The translations under genes and the position numbers were made by a program. The notes under the pieces were generated by a model. That model was not told where the DNA came from and searched no databases. It saw only the letters and a program-made list of their open reading frames with translations. DNA of 58,411 bases, taken from NCBI RefSeq assembly GCF_938045625.1, contig NZ_CALIAV010000041.1, forward strand, positions 1 to 58,411, given 5' to 3'. Below are positions 38,296-46,703 of the stretch, in pieces. This DNA is from an uncultured Campylobacter sp. (GTDB taxonomy: Bacteria; Campylobacterota; Campylobacteria; Campylobacterales; Campylobacteraceae). The stretch's first letter is position 1, and the number at the start of each line of letters is the position of its first letter.

Positions 38296-38304
38296 AGCCG
38301 CGCC

Positions 38305-39561
38305 TTAAAATTTATATTTTATGTTCAAATTTATCGCCTGAGCGTTGCCGCGTTCAAATTTGCCGTTTGGATAAAGTCCCGACGCGTTTGAGTAGTAGTT
38401 TACGTCGCGCGCTTTTCTGTCTTGGTAGAAGTAGCTAGCTCCTAGCTCCAAGGCGTCTGTAAATTTGTAGTTAAAGCCCGCTGCGTAGATGACGGCTTTG
38501 GTATCTGGCAGGTCAAAGCCCGTAGTATCGGCCCTAGAAGCTGCTTCGTCAAACGTAACTGCACCCATTAGGCGGAGTTTATCCGTAGCGTCGTGCGCTA
38601 CGCCGATGCGGTAGGCGTTGCTGTCCTTCCAGTCGCGTTTTTTGGACGCATCAAATGCCGCAAAAAACGGGTTGCGGTAGTGTGCGGCCGAGGCGCCAGG
38701 GTAGTTGAAGTCAAGCTCTTTCCACGCAGACCAGTAGGTTCGCTCAAAGTCAAATAGCAGCGTGGTGTTTGCGATTTTGTACGATAGGGCTAAATTTAAG
38801 CTAGCCGGTAGCGGTACGGATAGCTTTGCGCTGCCGCTATATGAGCCGTTAGGAAATAGCCCCATCGGGTGTGCCGGCGCGCTGATGCCCGTGTCGCCTT
38901 TTAGATTCATATTTACTTTTGAGCGGTAGGTGGCCGCTAGGCTCAAATTTGAAGTAGGTTTATAGGTGATTGCGGTGTTATAGCCGAAATTTACGCGGTC
39001 GCCCTTAATGTCTTGAGTTGCTCTTGCTGGGACATAAGGCGGCGTAACTTCTTGTACAGCCTCTCCTCTAGCGTAAACGGCGCGCAGGCCAAAACCTAAC
39101 GCGATATTATCGGTTAGCGCGTAGGCGACGCTAGGATTTACCTCGATCACTTTTAGGTCGAATTTTTTAGAGGTGGCTTTAGGTAGATTTTCGTCCCATC
39201 TCATCGACATTCCCGCAGGCACGACGACTGATAGGCCAAAGCGCCAGTCGCCAAAATGCGGCGTCACGAAGTGAAACGTAGGTACGAGCGCGTTCGCTCT
39301 TTTGGAGGTGAGTTTGTCGCCGTTATAGTGCCTGTACTTCGTCTTTGACATGCGCAGGTAGGTTAGCGAGCTCTCAAGGTAGTGTCCGCCGTCCAAAAAT
39401 ATCATATTTGCTGGGTTGTTATAGGCTGCGTCGGGACCGAAGCTCGTCGCGACGTTTGAGTTTAAAAGCGCGATGCTATCGCCGCTTTGCTCCGGGATTT
39501 TAAAGCCCGCCGCATTTAGACAGCAGCAAGCCGCGAGGCACACGCCGATATATTTTCTCAT
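38305..39561 (-). CDS. FadL/OmpP1/TodX-type outer-membrane fatty-acid transporter
   Basis: The 418-residue protein has a signal peptide (about 18 residues). The hatch segment FKIPEQSGDSIALLNSNVA and NPANMIFLDGG follow, then a 14-strand barrel ending in aromatic INLNIKYKF. FadL-type channels admit long-chain fatty acids or other hydrophobic compounds. It starts right where nfo ends (1 bp apart) and precedes the acyl-CoA ligase. Confidence 0.9.
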   Translation of the reverse strand: MRKYIGVCLAACCCLNAAGFKIPEQSGDSIALLNSNVATSFGPDAAYNNPANMIFLDGGHYLESSLTYLRMSKTKYRHYNGDKLTSKRANALVPTFHFVTPHFGDWRFGLSVVVPAGMSMRWDENLPKATSKKFDLKVIEVNPSVAYALTDNIALGFGLRAVYARGEAVQEVTPPYVPARATQDIKGDRVNFGYNTAITYKPTSNLSLAATYRSKVNMNLKGDTGISAPAHPMGLFPNGSYSGSAKLSVPLPASLNLALSYKIANTTLLFDFERTYWSAWKELDFNYPGASAAHYRNPFFAAFDASKKRDWKDSNAYRIGVAHDATDKLRLMGAVTFDEAASRADTTGFDLPDTKAVIYAAGFNYKFTDALELGASYFYQDRKARDVNYYSNASGLYPNGKFERGNAQAINLNIKYKF

Positions 39562-40401
39562 TTATGCTCCTTTAAAGTTTCTTAAAATTTTTATCTCATC
39601 CGCCCAGATGCTCTCGTCGATAGTCTCTAAAACTAGCGGGATATCGTCCGTGCGGGGGTCGTTTATGATACTTTCAAATGTTTTTAAGCCCAAAAAGCCC
39701 TTTCCTAGGCTCTCGTGGCGGTCCTTTTTGCTGGCTAGGTCAAATTTCGTATCGTTTAGATGCATGCCACACAGCATATCGCGTCCGACTATCTCGTCAA
39801 ATTCGCTCATCACGCGCCGGTAGTTATCTCTGATGTCGTATCCCGCGGCAAACGTATGGCAGGTATCCAGACACACGCCGATCCTGCTTTTATCGATACA
39901 GCTTTTGACGATAAAGGCTAGGTGTTCAAATTTAAAGCCCAAATTTGAGCCCTGACCCGCGGTATTTTCTATGACTAGCTTTACGTTTTGGCTGTTTTCG
40001 AGTAGGAAATTTACGGAATTTGCGATATTTTCGAGGCAAATTTCTGGCGAAATTTCGTTTAGATACGAGCCCGGATGAAAATTTATCATCACTAGACCGA
40101 GCGCCTCTACGCGGTAAATTTCGTCCAAAAAGGCGTTAATGGACTTTTGACGCTGCTCGTCGTTTGGGTGGCCTAAATTTATAAGGTAGCCGTTGTGCGG
40201 CAAAACGTGCCTGGGCTCGATGCCGGCTGCTTTTAAATTTTGCTTAAATTTGGAGATATTTTCTGGGGTTAGCGGCTTGGCCTCCCATTGGCGCTGATTT
40301 TTGACGAACATCGCAAAGGCGTTCGCGCCGATATTTGCCGCATTTAGCGGAGCGTTTTCTACGCCGCCCGCGATGCTGACGTGCGCGCCGATAAATTTCA
40401 T
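39562..40401 (-). CDS. nfo: Endonuclease IV (AP endonuclease)
   Basis: This 279-residue TIM-barrel metalloenzyme begins GAHVSIAGGVENAP. It carries the zinc-site signatures INFHPGS, IENTAGQG and GVCLDTCHTFAAGYD. It cleaves DNA at abasic sites in base-excision repair. It overlaps the upstream lipoprotein gene by 4 bp. Confidence 0.96.
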   Translation of the reverse strand: MKFIGAHVSIAGGVENAPLNAANIGANAFAMFVKNQRQWEAKPLTPENISKFKQNLKAAGIEPRHVLPHNGYLINLGHPNDEQRQKSINAFLDEIYRVEALGLVMINFHPGSYLNEISPEICLENIANSVNFLLENSQNVKLVIENTAGQGSNLGFKFEHLAFIVKSCIDKSRIGVCLDTCHTFAAGYDIRDNYRRVMSEFDEIVGRDMLCGMHLNDTKFDLASKKDRHESLGKGFLGLKTFESIINDPRTDDIPLVLETIDESIWADEIKILRNFKGA

Positions 40402-40877
40402 TGAAGCTCTTTTATGATGATTTTTATGCGGTTTTTAGCGTCGAAAAAACTGGTATTTTTACCGCAAACTTCGTATTTTATTGAATATTTACTTATATCT
40501 TGTATAAAACCGCACGAATTTGTCATTACATTTATGCCGTCATACAGCGGCTTGCGCTCCAAAATTTCCGCGAAAAAGTCGTCGTATCTCTCCTCCAAAA
40601 AGAACTTTTTGTTAAATTCTTTTTTCTCAAAACATGCGCCGTTTATGCAAATTTTGTCGTTTATTTTGAGATTTACCGTATTTACGCCCGAGCTGTAAAT
40701 TTGCAAATTTAGCTGGTTTGCGGTTTTATGCAGGAAGCCCACGTCGTTGATTTTTAGCGGCGGAGTGAGGATGGTGACGGTAAATTTGTCTGATGATTTT
40801 TGGCTTTGTAGCGCGGTGCAACCGCTAAATGCAAGGCAAGCGAGCGCAGCTAAAGCGAAGTTTGTAAATTTTTTCAT
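40398..40877 (-). CDS. Small lipoprotein of unknown function
   Basis: The 159-residue protein has a signal ending in the lipobox FSGC (residues 17-20). Its mature part is mostly beta, with four cysteines beyond the lipid-bearing one (ICINGACF, NSCGF, YEVCGK) that could form disulfides. I do not recognise the family. It lies directly upstream of nfo. Confidence 0.75.
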   Translation of the reverse strand: MKKFTNFALAALACLAFSGCTALQSQKSSDKFTVTILTPPLKINDVGFLHKTANQLNLQIYSSGVNTVNLKINDKICINGACFEKKEFNKKFFLEERYDDFFAEILERKPLYDGINVMTNSCGFIQDISKYSIKYEVCGKNTSFFDAKNRIKIIIKELQ

Positions 40878-40921
40878 GATTTTTTATCCTTGGTTTAAGC
40901 TATTTTTTATTATCTTTAATG

Positions 40922-40927
40922 TAAAAT
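40922..40927 (+). promoter_or_regulatory. Likely -10 box of tRNA-Glu
   Basis: TAAAAT, preceded by TG, lies 20 bp before the mature tRNA 5' end. Confidence 0.4.
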
Positions 40928-40946
40928 CCCATTTCCGCTAATTTGT

Positions 40947-41021
40947 GGCCCCTTCGTCTAGCGGTTAGGACATCGCCCTTTCACGGCGGTAACACGAGTT
41001 CGAGTCTCGTAGGGGTCACCA
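40947..41021 (+). tRNA. tRNA-Glu (UUC)
   Basis: The gene folds into a full cloverleaf with CCA encoded (41019-41021). The acceptor stem GGCCCCT pairs with AGGGGTC, the anticodon loop is CTTTCAC (anticodon TTC), and the T arm is GAGTTCGAGTCTC. It is a single gene. Confidence 0.95.
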
Positions 41022-41317
41022 CTTCATTTTAAATTTCACAAAAGATTTTAATTTTATCCGCTTATCGCTTAAACGCCCTTTATCTAAGATAGTTTTTCTT
41101 AAATTCAGTTTTTCTAAAAATTTATCCGCAGAGCCGTTTGTTGTGTATTTTGCAAAATCAAATTTCATTGCGTCAAATTTTAATCTCCGCCAAATAAACA
41201 AAAGCCAGCCAAATTTAATCGCAAAATTTGATCACCAAATGCCCACGCCCGCTCGCTTAATCAAATTTAAACCCGTTTTGGCTATAATCGCGCCCTAATT
41301 TATAAAAAAGGAAAAAA
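41022..41317. other. AT-rich intergenic region before the TerC gene
   Basis: I see no gene here. GCTATAATCG at 41281-41290 is a likely -10 box for the following gene, and AAAAGGA at 41306-41312 is its ribosome binding site. The minus-strand open frame over 41016-41201 runs into the tRNA and has no coding character. Confidence 0.5.
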
Positions 41318-42055
41318 ATGTTCGATTGGATTTTTTCGCCCGAGGCGTGGCTGTCGCTCGTGACGCTAACTGGGCTTGAGATCGTGCTTGGTATCGATAA
41401 CATCATATTTATCGCGATCCTAGTCGGCAAGCTCCCGCCTGAACAGCGCGACAAAGGCCGCATTTTAGGGCTTTCGCTTGCGATGCTAACGAGGATTGCG
41501 CTGCTGCTTTCGCTATTTTGGATTATGAAGCTTACCAAGCCGCTATTTAGCGTGTTTGACTTTACGATCACGGGGCGCGATTTGGTGCTGATTTTGGGTG
41601 GACTTTTCCTCATCGGCAAGTCCACGCTCGAGATCCACTCAAGCGTCAGCGGCGAGCACGAGGAGCACTCGGCGAGCAAAGGGCATGCGAATTTCTGGGT
41701 CGTTATCGCAGAGATTGCCGTGCTTGACATCGTCTTTTCGCTCGATAGCGTCATCACCGCAGTGGGCATGGCAAATTACATCGAGATCATGATCCTGGCC
41801 GTCATCATCGCGGTGGGCGTGATGATGTTTGCGTCTAAGAGCATCTCAAATTTCGTCGACAGCAACCCGACGATCAAAATTCTCGCGCTTGCGTTCTTGA
41901 TCCTGATCGGTTTTACGCTTGTGGGAGAGGGGCTTGGTATGCACGTGCCTAAGGGCTACGTTTACTTTGCGATGGCGTTTTCACTGGGCGTGGAGCTCAT
42001 CAACATCTACGCTCGCAAAAAGTCGGCAAAGCGCGTGCAAGAGGCTCAAAAGTAA
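41318..42055 (+). CDS. TerC-family integral membrane protein
   Basis: The 245-residue protein has about seven helices. It contains the TerC hallmarks LEIVLGIDNIIFIAIL (near residue 22) and IAVLDIVFSLDSVITAVGM (near 133), each with the Asp that may bind metal. TerC proteins are linked to metal (Mn) export and cofactor loading of exported proteins. The founding tellurite phenotype does not imply tellurite resistance here. Confidence 0.92.
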   Translation: MFDWIFSPEAWLSLVTLTGLEIVLGIDNIIFIAILVGKLPPEQRDKGRILGLSLAMLTRIALLLSLFWIMKLTKPLFSVFDFTITGRDLVLILGGLFLIGKSTLEIHSSVSGEHEEHSASKGHANFWVVIAEIAVLDIVFSLDSVITAVGMANYIEIMILAVIIAVGVMMFASKSISNFVDSNPTIKILALAFLILIGFTLVGEGLGMHVPKGYVYFAMAFSLGVELINIYARKKSAKRVQEAQK

Positions 42056-42115
42056 AATTTGAGCCTTTAAATTTGCTTTTGGGTGCGCAGGGCGGCAAAT
42101 TTGACACTGCGGCTT

Positions 42116-42129
42116 TTTGACGCGTCAAA
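42116..42129. repeat. Perfect 14-bp palindrome
   Basis: TTTGACGCGTCAAA lies between the TerC gene and the AlkD-like gene. It could be an operator or part of a terminator. No U-tract follows. Confidence 0.4.
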
Positions 42130-42179
42130 TTTAAGCATGACGAATTTGAGCGGTAAATTTAAAGAGCAAAGGAGCTAGC

Positions 42180-42848
42180 GTGGACGTAAAAGGCGAATTT
42201 TTAGAGATTTTAGAGGGGCTTAAGAGCGAAAAGCTGGCGGCATTTTCGCAAAAACTCATCAAAAGCCCCGAAATTTTAGGCGTAAAAACTCCCGAGCTAA
42301 GACGCTTGGCAAAGCAAAATTTCGCTCGGTTAAATTTAGAACAGATCGCAGCTTATGAGCCGTTTTTTCACGAGGAGTTTATGCTAAAGGGCTTTTTGAT
42401 AATGCTCGTTAAGGACGACGAAGCTAAATTTAAGCTAGCTAGCGAGTTTGTCAAAACGATGCCAAACTGGGCTGTGACGGACGGCTTTGAGCCTAAATTT
42501 ACCGAGGCGCGCTACGTAGATGCGCTGCTAAAGCAGGCTCTAGGCTCAAATTTAGAATACGAAAAGCGATTTTTTTACGTTTATTTTATGCGCAATTTTG
42601 GGGCGCTTCCGCTTGAGCGGTTTTTTGAAATTTGCGCCGAGGAAAAGGACGAGCACTACTACGTGCAAATGGCCGCTGCTTGGTGTTTAGCCGAGGTTTT
42701 TATCAAATTTGACGGCGCGGGGCAGCAGCTGCTAGAGAGCGGGCGACTGAGTAAATTTACCCACAACAAAACGATCTCAAAGATCCGCGACAGCTACCGC
42801 GTGCCAAAAGATGTAAAAGACGCGCTTTTGGAGCTCAAAATCAAGTGA
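42180..42848 (+). CDS. AlkD-like DNA alkylation repair protein
   Basis: This 222-residue all-helical HEAT-like-repeat protein has family segments VKTPELRRLAKQNF, FHEEFMLKGFLIMLV and FMRNFGALPLERF. AlkD relatives excise bulky or cationic alkylated bases without base flipping, though some members only bind structured DNA. The start is GTG at 42180 with AAAGGAG upstream. It overlaps the MATE gene by 4 bp. Confidence 0.85.
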   Translation: MDVKGEFLEILEGLKSEKLAAFSQKLIKSPEILGVKTPELRRLAKQNFARLNLEQIAAYEPFFHEEFMLKGFLIMLVKDDEAKFKLASEFVKTMPNWAVTDGFEPKFTEARYVDALLKQALGSNLEYEKRFFYVYFMRNFGALPLERFFEICAEEKDEHYYVQMAAAWCLAEVFIKFDGAGQQLLESGRLSKFTHNKTISKIRDSYRVPKDVKDALLELKIK

Positions 42849-44170
42849 ATCTCACTAAAGAGCCAGTAAACAAGCTCGTACTGCGCCTAGCCGCTCCCGC
42901 GGGCGTCGCGATGAGTTTTAATACGCTTTATAACGTGACGGGCGTGTTTTTTGCCGCGCGCATATCGACGCAGGCGTTGGCGGGCTTTTCGATGAGTTTT
43001 TTGCTCTATATTAGCGTCGTGGGCATGGGGCTTGGCTTTGGTTCGGCGCTAACGGCGCTTGCGGGCAACGCACTTGGCGGCGGCAAGGATCGTCTGGCTA
43101 AAATTTACGCCGCAAAGGGCGTGTTTTTCGTGCTTCTTTGCGCGTTTTTTATGGGGCTTTCGGGCTTTATTTTTACGCCGCATTTGCTTAAAATTTTAGG
43201 CGCGAACGATGAGTTTTTGCGCGAAGCCATGGCGTATAACCGCGTGATATTTCTTGCTTCGCCGTTTTTCTTGCTCATAAAATCCCTAAACGGCGTGCTG
43301 GTGGCTACAGGCGACACGAAGAGCCTGCGAAACTGGCTTTTTGCGGGACTTTTTATAAATTTGGGCTTTTGCTTTTTTTACGTGGATGTTTGCGGGCTTG
43401 GTATCGGCGGGATAGCCTTAGCGACGGCTTCGGTGCAGCTTTTGGGCTCGCTATTTTTAGGCATTAAGGTCGCAAAAACCGGCATGATAAATTTTTTAAA
43501 TTTACGCTCATTTGCACCCGAACTCGCCATCTACCGCAAAATTTTAGCCCAAGCCTTGCCCGCGTGCCTAAACTACCTATCGATGTCGCTTGGCGGGCTC
43601 GTGCTTATGCATTTTATCAGCCGCTACGGCACGCACGCGGTCGCAGGCTATGGCCTAGCTCTTCGCATCGAGCAGATCGTCATGCTGCCCACGACTGGCA
43701 TCGCGTCGGCGGTGCTGGGTATTGTGTCGCAAAACTTCGGCGCGCGCGAATACGCCAGAGTGCGCGGCTGTTACTTCTATGCGGTCAAATTTCTAGCGGT
43801 TTATTGCGTTTTTGCGGCGGCTTTTTGCCTGGGGCTCGGCGGGATTTTGGTTGCGTTTTTTGACGAAACGCCCGAAGTCGTAAACGCGGCAAGGAGCTAT
43901 TTTGCGGTAAATTCGCTAGCGTTTATAGGCTACGCGCTCATAAATCTCTCCGGCTCGACGCTTCAAGGCGTAAAAAGGCCCGCGGCGATTTTTGTTTTAA
44001 ATTTTACTCGCCAGATAGCGCTACAAATAGCGCTCTATTCGCTCGTGGCAGATGTTTTTGGCGGCGAGTTGCAAGATATTTTTAAGGCGATGTTTTTTAA
44101 CGTTTGGCTGATCGGGTTAACTTTTTTCTTTTATACAAAATTTGTTCTTGGCCGAATTTGTGCGGCTTGA
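42845..44170 (+). CDS. MATE-family efflux transporter
   Basis: This 441-residue protein with twelve helices begins with the family-typical short cytoplasmic lead (LTKEPVNKLVLRLAAPAGVAM). Characteristic sites include NVTGVFFAARISTQALAGFS and GIASAVLGIVSQNFGARE. It exports cationic drugs or metabolites against H+ or Na+. The start is GTG at 42845, coupled to the AlkD-like gene. Confidence 0.92.
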   Translation: MNLTKEPVNKLVLRLAAPAGVAMSFNTLYNVTGVFFAARISTQALAGFSMSFLLYISVVGMGLGFGSALTALAGNALGGGKDRLAKIYAAKGVFFVLLCAFFMGLSGFIFTPHLLKILGANDEFLREAMAYNRVIFLASPFFLLIKSLNGVLVATGDTKSLRNWLFAGLFINLGFCFFYVDVCGLGIGGIALATASVQLLGSLFLGIKVAKTGMINFLNLRSFAPELAIYRKILAQALPACLNYLSMSLGGLVLMHFISRYGTHAVAGYGLALRIEQIVMLPTTGIASAVLGIVSQNFGAREYARVRGCYFYAVKFLAVYCVFAAAFCLGLGGILVAFFDETPEVVNAARSYFAVNSLAFIGYALINLSGSTLQGVKRPAAIFVLNFTRQIALQIALYSLVADVFGGELQDIFKAMFFNVWLIGLTFFFYTKFVLGRICAA

Positions 44171-44212
44171 AGTAAAAATTTTCGCAAATTTTCAAATTTA
44201 AGCTTATTTTTC

Positions 44213-44241
44213 TTGACATAGCGTTTTTTTTTGGCTACAAT
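44213..44241 (+). promoter_or_regulatory. Strong sigma70 promoter of the tRNA operon
   Basis: TTGACA (44213-44218), a 17-bp spacer and TACAAT (44236-44241) match the consensus closely. A full -35 box is rare in Campylobacter but fits a stable-RNA operon. The first tRNA starts 37 bp downstream. Confidence 0.85.
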
Positions 44242-44278
44242 GCGCCTTTTCAATAAGTAGGCTAAACTCGCAATGCCT

Positions 44279-44356
44279 CGGGGTGTAGCGCAGGCTGGTT
44301 AGCGCATCTGGTTTGGGACCAGAGGGCCGAAGGTTCGAATCCTTTCACCCCGACCA
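44279..44356 (+). tRNA. tRNA-Pro (UGG)
   Basis: The acceptor stem CGGGGTG pairs with CACCCCG. The anticodon loop contains TGG (GTTTGGGAC), the T arm is AAGGTTCGAATCCTT, and CCA is encoded. It is first in the five-tRNA operon. Confidence 0.95.
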
Positions 44357-44366
44357 TTTGTTAGAT

Positions 44367-44444
44367 GGTGAGTGTAGCTCAGTCGGTTAGAGCATCAGAT
44401 TGTGGTCCTGAGGGTCGTGGGTTCGATTCCCATCACTCACCCCA
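44367..44444 (+). tRNA. tRNA-His (GUG)
   Basis: The acceptor stem GTGAGTG pairs with CACTCAC. The anticodon loop is ATTGTGGTC (GTG). The extra 5' G at 44367 opposite C73 is the tRNA-His identity pair. CCA is encoded. Confidence 0.95.
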
Positions 44445-44449
44445 CTTGG

Positions 44450-44526
44450 GCGCTCGTAGCTCAATTGGATAGAGCGACAGACTTCGGATCTGTAGGTTAT
44501 GGGTTCGACTCCTATCGGGCGCGCCA
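44450..44526 (+). tRNA. tRNA-Arg (UCG)
   Basis: The acceptor stem GCGCTCG pairs with CGGGCGC. The anticodon loop is CTTCGGA (TCG), the T arm is TGGGTTCGACTCCTA, and CCA is encoded. Confidence 0.95.
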
Positions 44527-44537
44527 CTTTGTTTTAT

Positions 44538-44614
44538 GCGCTCATAGCTCAGCTGGATAGAGCAACGGCCTTCTAAGCCGTAGGCCTCAGGTTCGAATCC
44601 TGATGGGCGTACCA
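44538..44614 (+). tRNA. tRNA-Arg (UCU)
   Basis: The acceptor stem GCGCTCA pairs with TGGGCGT, with a G-U at the first pair. The anticodon loop is CTTCTAA (TCT), and CCA is encoded. It reads AGA, the Arg codon enriched in the AT-rich island downstream. Confidence 0.95.
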
Positions 44615-44629
44615 CTTTATTATTGTTGT

Positions 44630-44714
44630 GCGGATGTGGTGAAATTGGCAGACACGCCAGACTTAGGATCTGGTGCCCCACGGCGTGAAGGTTCAAGTCC
44701 TTTCATCCGCACCA
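44630..44714 (+). tRNA. tRNA-Leu (UAG), at the island boundary
   Basis: The acceptor stem GCGGATG pairs with CATCCGC. The anticodon loop is CTTAGGA (TAG). The long variable arm is typical of class II tRNAs, and CCA is encoded. Base composition drops sharply right after the CCA, which makes its 3' end the natural left boundary of the accessory island. Confidence 0.95.
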
Positions 44715-44783
44715 TCCAAAATTCCCTAAAATACGATGCTTCAAGACTTAAGCTTTCAAAAGGTAACCCAAACTTCTTATTTT

Positions 44784-44918
44784 TTATTTTTCAAATTTAT
44801 TTCTCTCTGATTTATTTAATATTCTAGAGTATCCTATATTGGCCCATTTTACCATTAGAGGTTTTGCTTTGACAGGTTGCCTGAATACTATTTTTGTAAT
44901 TATGTCTATAGTGCTCAG
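44784..44918 (-). pseudogene. Possible remnant of a Bro-N/DinD-type antirepressor
   Basis: The minus-strand frame reads LSTIDIITKIVFRQPVKAKP, then LMVKWANIGYSRIL. This resembles the end of the N-terminal domain of DinD and Bro/antirepressor proteins, where a xxKAxPxxxWLAxxGxxRI pattern is typical. It has no start of its own and runs upstream into the antisense of the ATPase gene, so only a scrap would remain. The resemblance is weak and from memory. Confidence 0.25.
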
Positions 44919-45021
44919 GCGTTGCAAAGTATAACGCTTAATTCTAGTAATATTTAAGAACGCAAAAAACAAACTGTAGTATAATGGCGGTAAATAAAAA
45001 ATACAGCGAGGGGCCAAAAAG

Positions 45022-46701
45022 GTAGAAGTAGGTTTTAATAACTTTAAGGCATTTGGAGAAAATTTGTAGAAATTTTCAGATAAGCCGATAACTTTAGTAT
45101 ATGGCCCTAATAGCTCCGGAAAATCAAGTTTTTTACACGCCATGCTCTATAGAGAATATCTTTTAGGCGGCGGAGATATAAATCTTAAAAGGTCAAATTT
45201 TGCCGGAGATGAGTTAGACTTAGGTGGACTTGACAACTTTATCCATAAACACGATACAGATAGAGTAATAACCTATACTTATGAATTTACAGATCAAGAG
45301 TCTATAAGATATCTTTTGTATTCCAAGTGCCTTGAACGCTTTGAAGTGCAGTACGAGAAAGGCTCAAAAAACCTAGATCCAAAATATTTATTTCGGCTTA
45401 TATGCGAAAAAGGCGGGTTGGAACGATTTATGCGAGAACATAAAGACATAAGCATAGACGCCAACATAGATATAGACGAACTAAGAGGCATAGTTGAGAA
45501 TAACTATGGTATAGAAAAAATTGGAATAAAAGTTAACTCAGGGTTGCATCAAGGCTTCTTAAAACAAGATATATTTATAATGATTAATTCCAAAAAATAC
45601 GCAAGAATACGACCTATGCTTAATTCAGGCGAATGCTTATATGATTTGTCTCCGTTTAAAAGAATAGATACGACAAGCATGTTTTTTCTTATACAACCCT
45701 ATAAAGAGCATCCTTTTGTAAAAACAGTAAAAGATATCGCAGATTATAATGAAAACGATGAGAATGTTAGCGAAACAATTATAGATGACAAAGGCATTGT
45801 ATTGGGTAAAAGTGATGAAGGTAAGTATGTGTGGAATGAAGAACAAATAAAACGTAAAAACATACACGACATCTTAACCGAATTTGATAAAAGTAAAGGT
45901 ATCGGCGCTTTGCTTGGAAATGTAGCTCTTTGTATATTCCAAGGACTTAACAACTATAGATACAAGGAAGCGATACAATATTTCTCTCCGCTTAGATTTT
46001 ATCCCGAGAGAAAAGACCTTGTCTTTGATAAATTTAGCGACACGGTAAACTACGACAAGGTGCATTCCAGTAAAGAGATATGGCAAAAGATTCTACTTGA
46101 TAAAGACTCAAGAGAAAAACTTAACGTATGGCTATCGGACGACAAAAGGCTAAAATCAACCTACAAGATAGAAGTAGAAAAATTTTATAAAATCGACAAT
46201 CCTAAAAATGTAAAGGAATTAGTAGAGCCGGATATTCAAGAGCTAAAATTTTTGGATTTAAGAACAGGGGTGTTTGTGAGTCCTAGGGATATGGGGCTTG
46301 GGATATCCCAGTCTTTACCGATACTGGCTAGTTGTATGGCTCTTAATAATAGCAGTATCTTTATAGAACAACCCGAGCTACATCTACACCCTGCTGTTCA
46401 GTGTGAGATGGCGGATGAGTTTATACGGTCTAAAAACAATAACAAAAATAATTTTTTTATAGAAACGCACAGTGAGCATATATTGCTTCGTATTATGAGA
46501 AGGTTAAGGTACTCTAGCGAAGGTAAAATAAGCAAAAACGATGAACTATACATAACTCCTGATGATATATGTTTGCTTTATGTCGACAACAACGGCAAGA
46601 AGACATACATCAAAGAGCTTGAGCTCGACGAGGATGGAACCTTGCTTGATGCCTGGCCTAATGGCTTTTTTGAAGAGGGATACAAAGAGAGGTTCGAGTA
46701 A
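45022..46701 (+). pseudogene. AAA ATPase with DUF3696 C-terminus, 5' end broken by a TAG and lacking a start
   Basis: From 45022 the frame reads VEVGFNNFKAFGENL, then a TAG at 45067-45069, then KFSDKPITLVYGPNSSGKSS with the Walker A motif. No ATG, GTG or TTG lies between the preceding stop (44995) and the TAG except the TTG immediately before it. None lies between the TAG and the ATG at 45142, which is four codons beyond the Walker A. The frame is then intact for 519 residues: Walker B SIFIEQPELHLHP, then ETHSEHILLRIMRRLR, then a DUF3696-like end (WPNGFFEEGYKERFE). A protein started at 45142 would lack the P-loop, so ATPase function is lost unless suppression or an unusual start occurs. Confidence 0.8.
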
Positions 46702-46703
46702 AA

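Noticed and set aside
41016..41201. 61-codon minus-strand frame
   Set aside because: It overlaps the tRNA-Glu 3' end and has no ribosome binding site.
41318..42055. Tellurite resistance operon
   Set aside because: Only a lone TerC-family gene is present, with no other ter genes, so resistance is not supported.
44690..44714. tRNA-Leu 3' end as attL with a partner attR near 55416-55650
   Set aside because: I scanned the right edge on both strands for TCCTTTCATCCGCACCA and found no copy, so an att pair cannot be claimed.
44784..45143. 119-codon minus-strand frame as an intact gene
   Set aside because: Its first half is the exact antisense of the ATPase P-loop region. Only the last third has any family resemblance, listed as a possible remnant.
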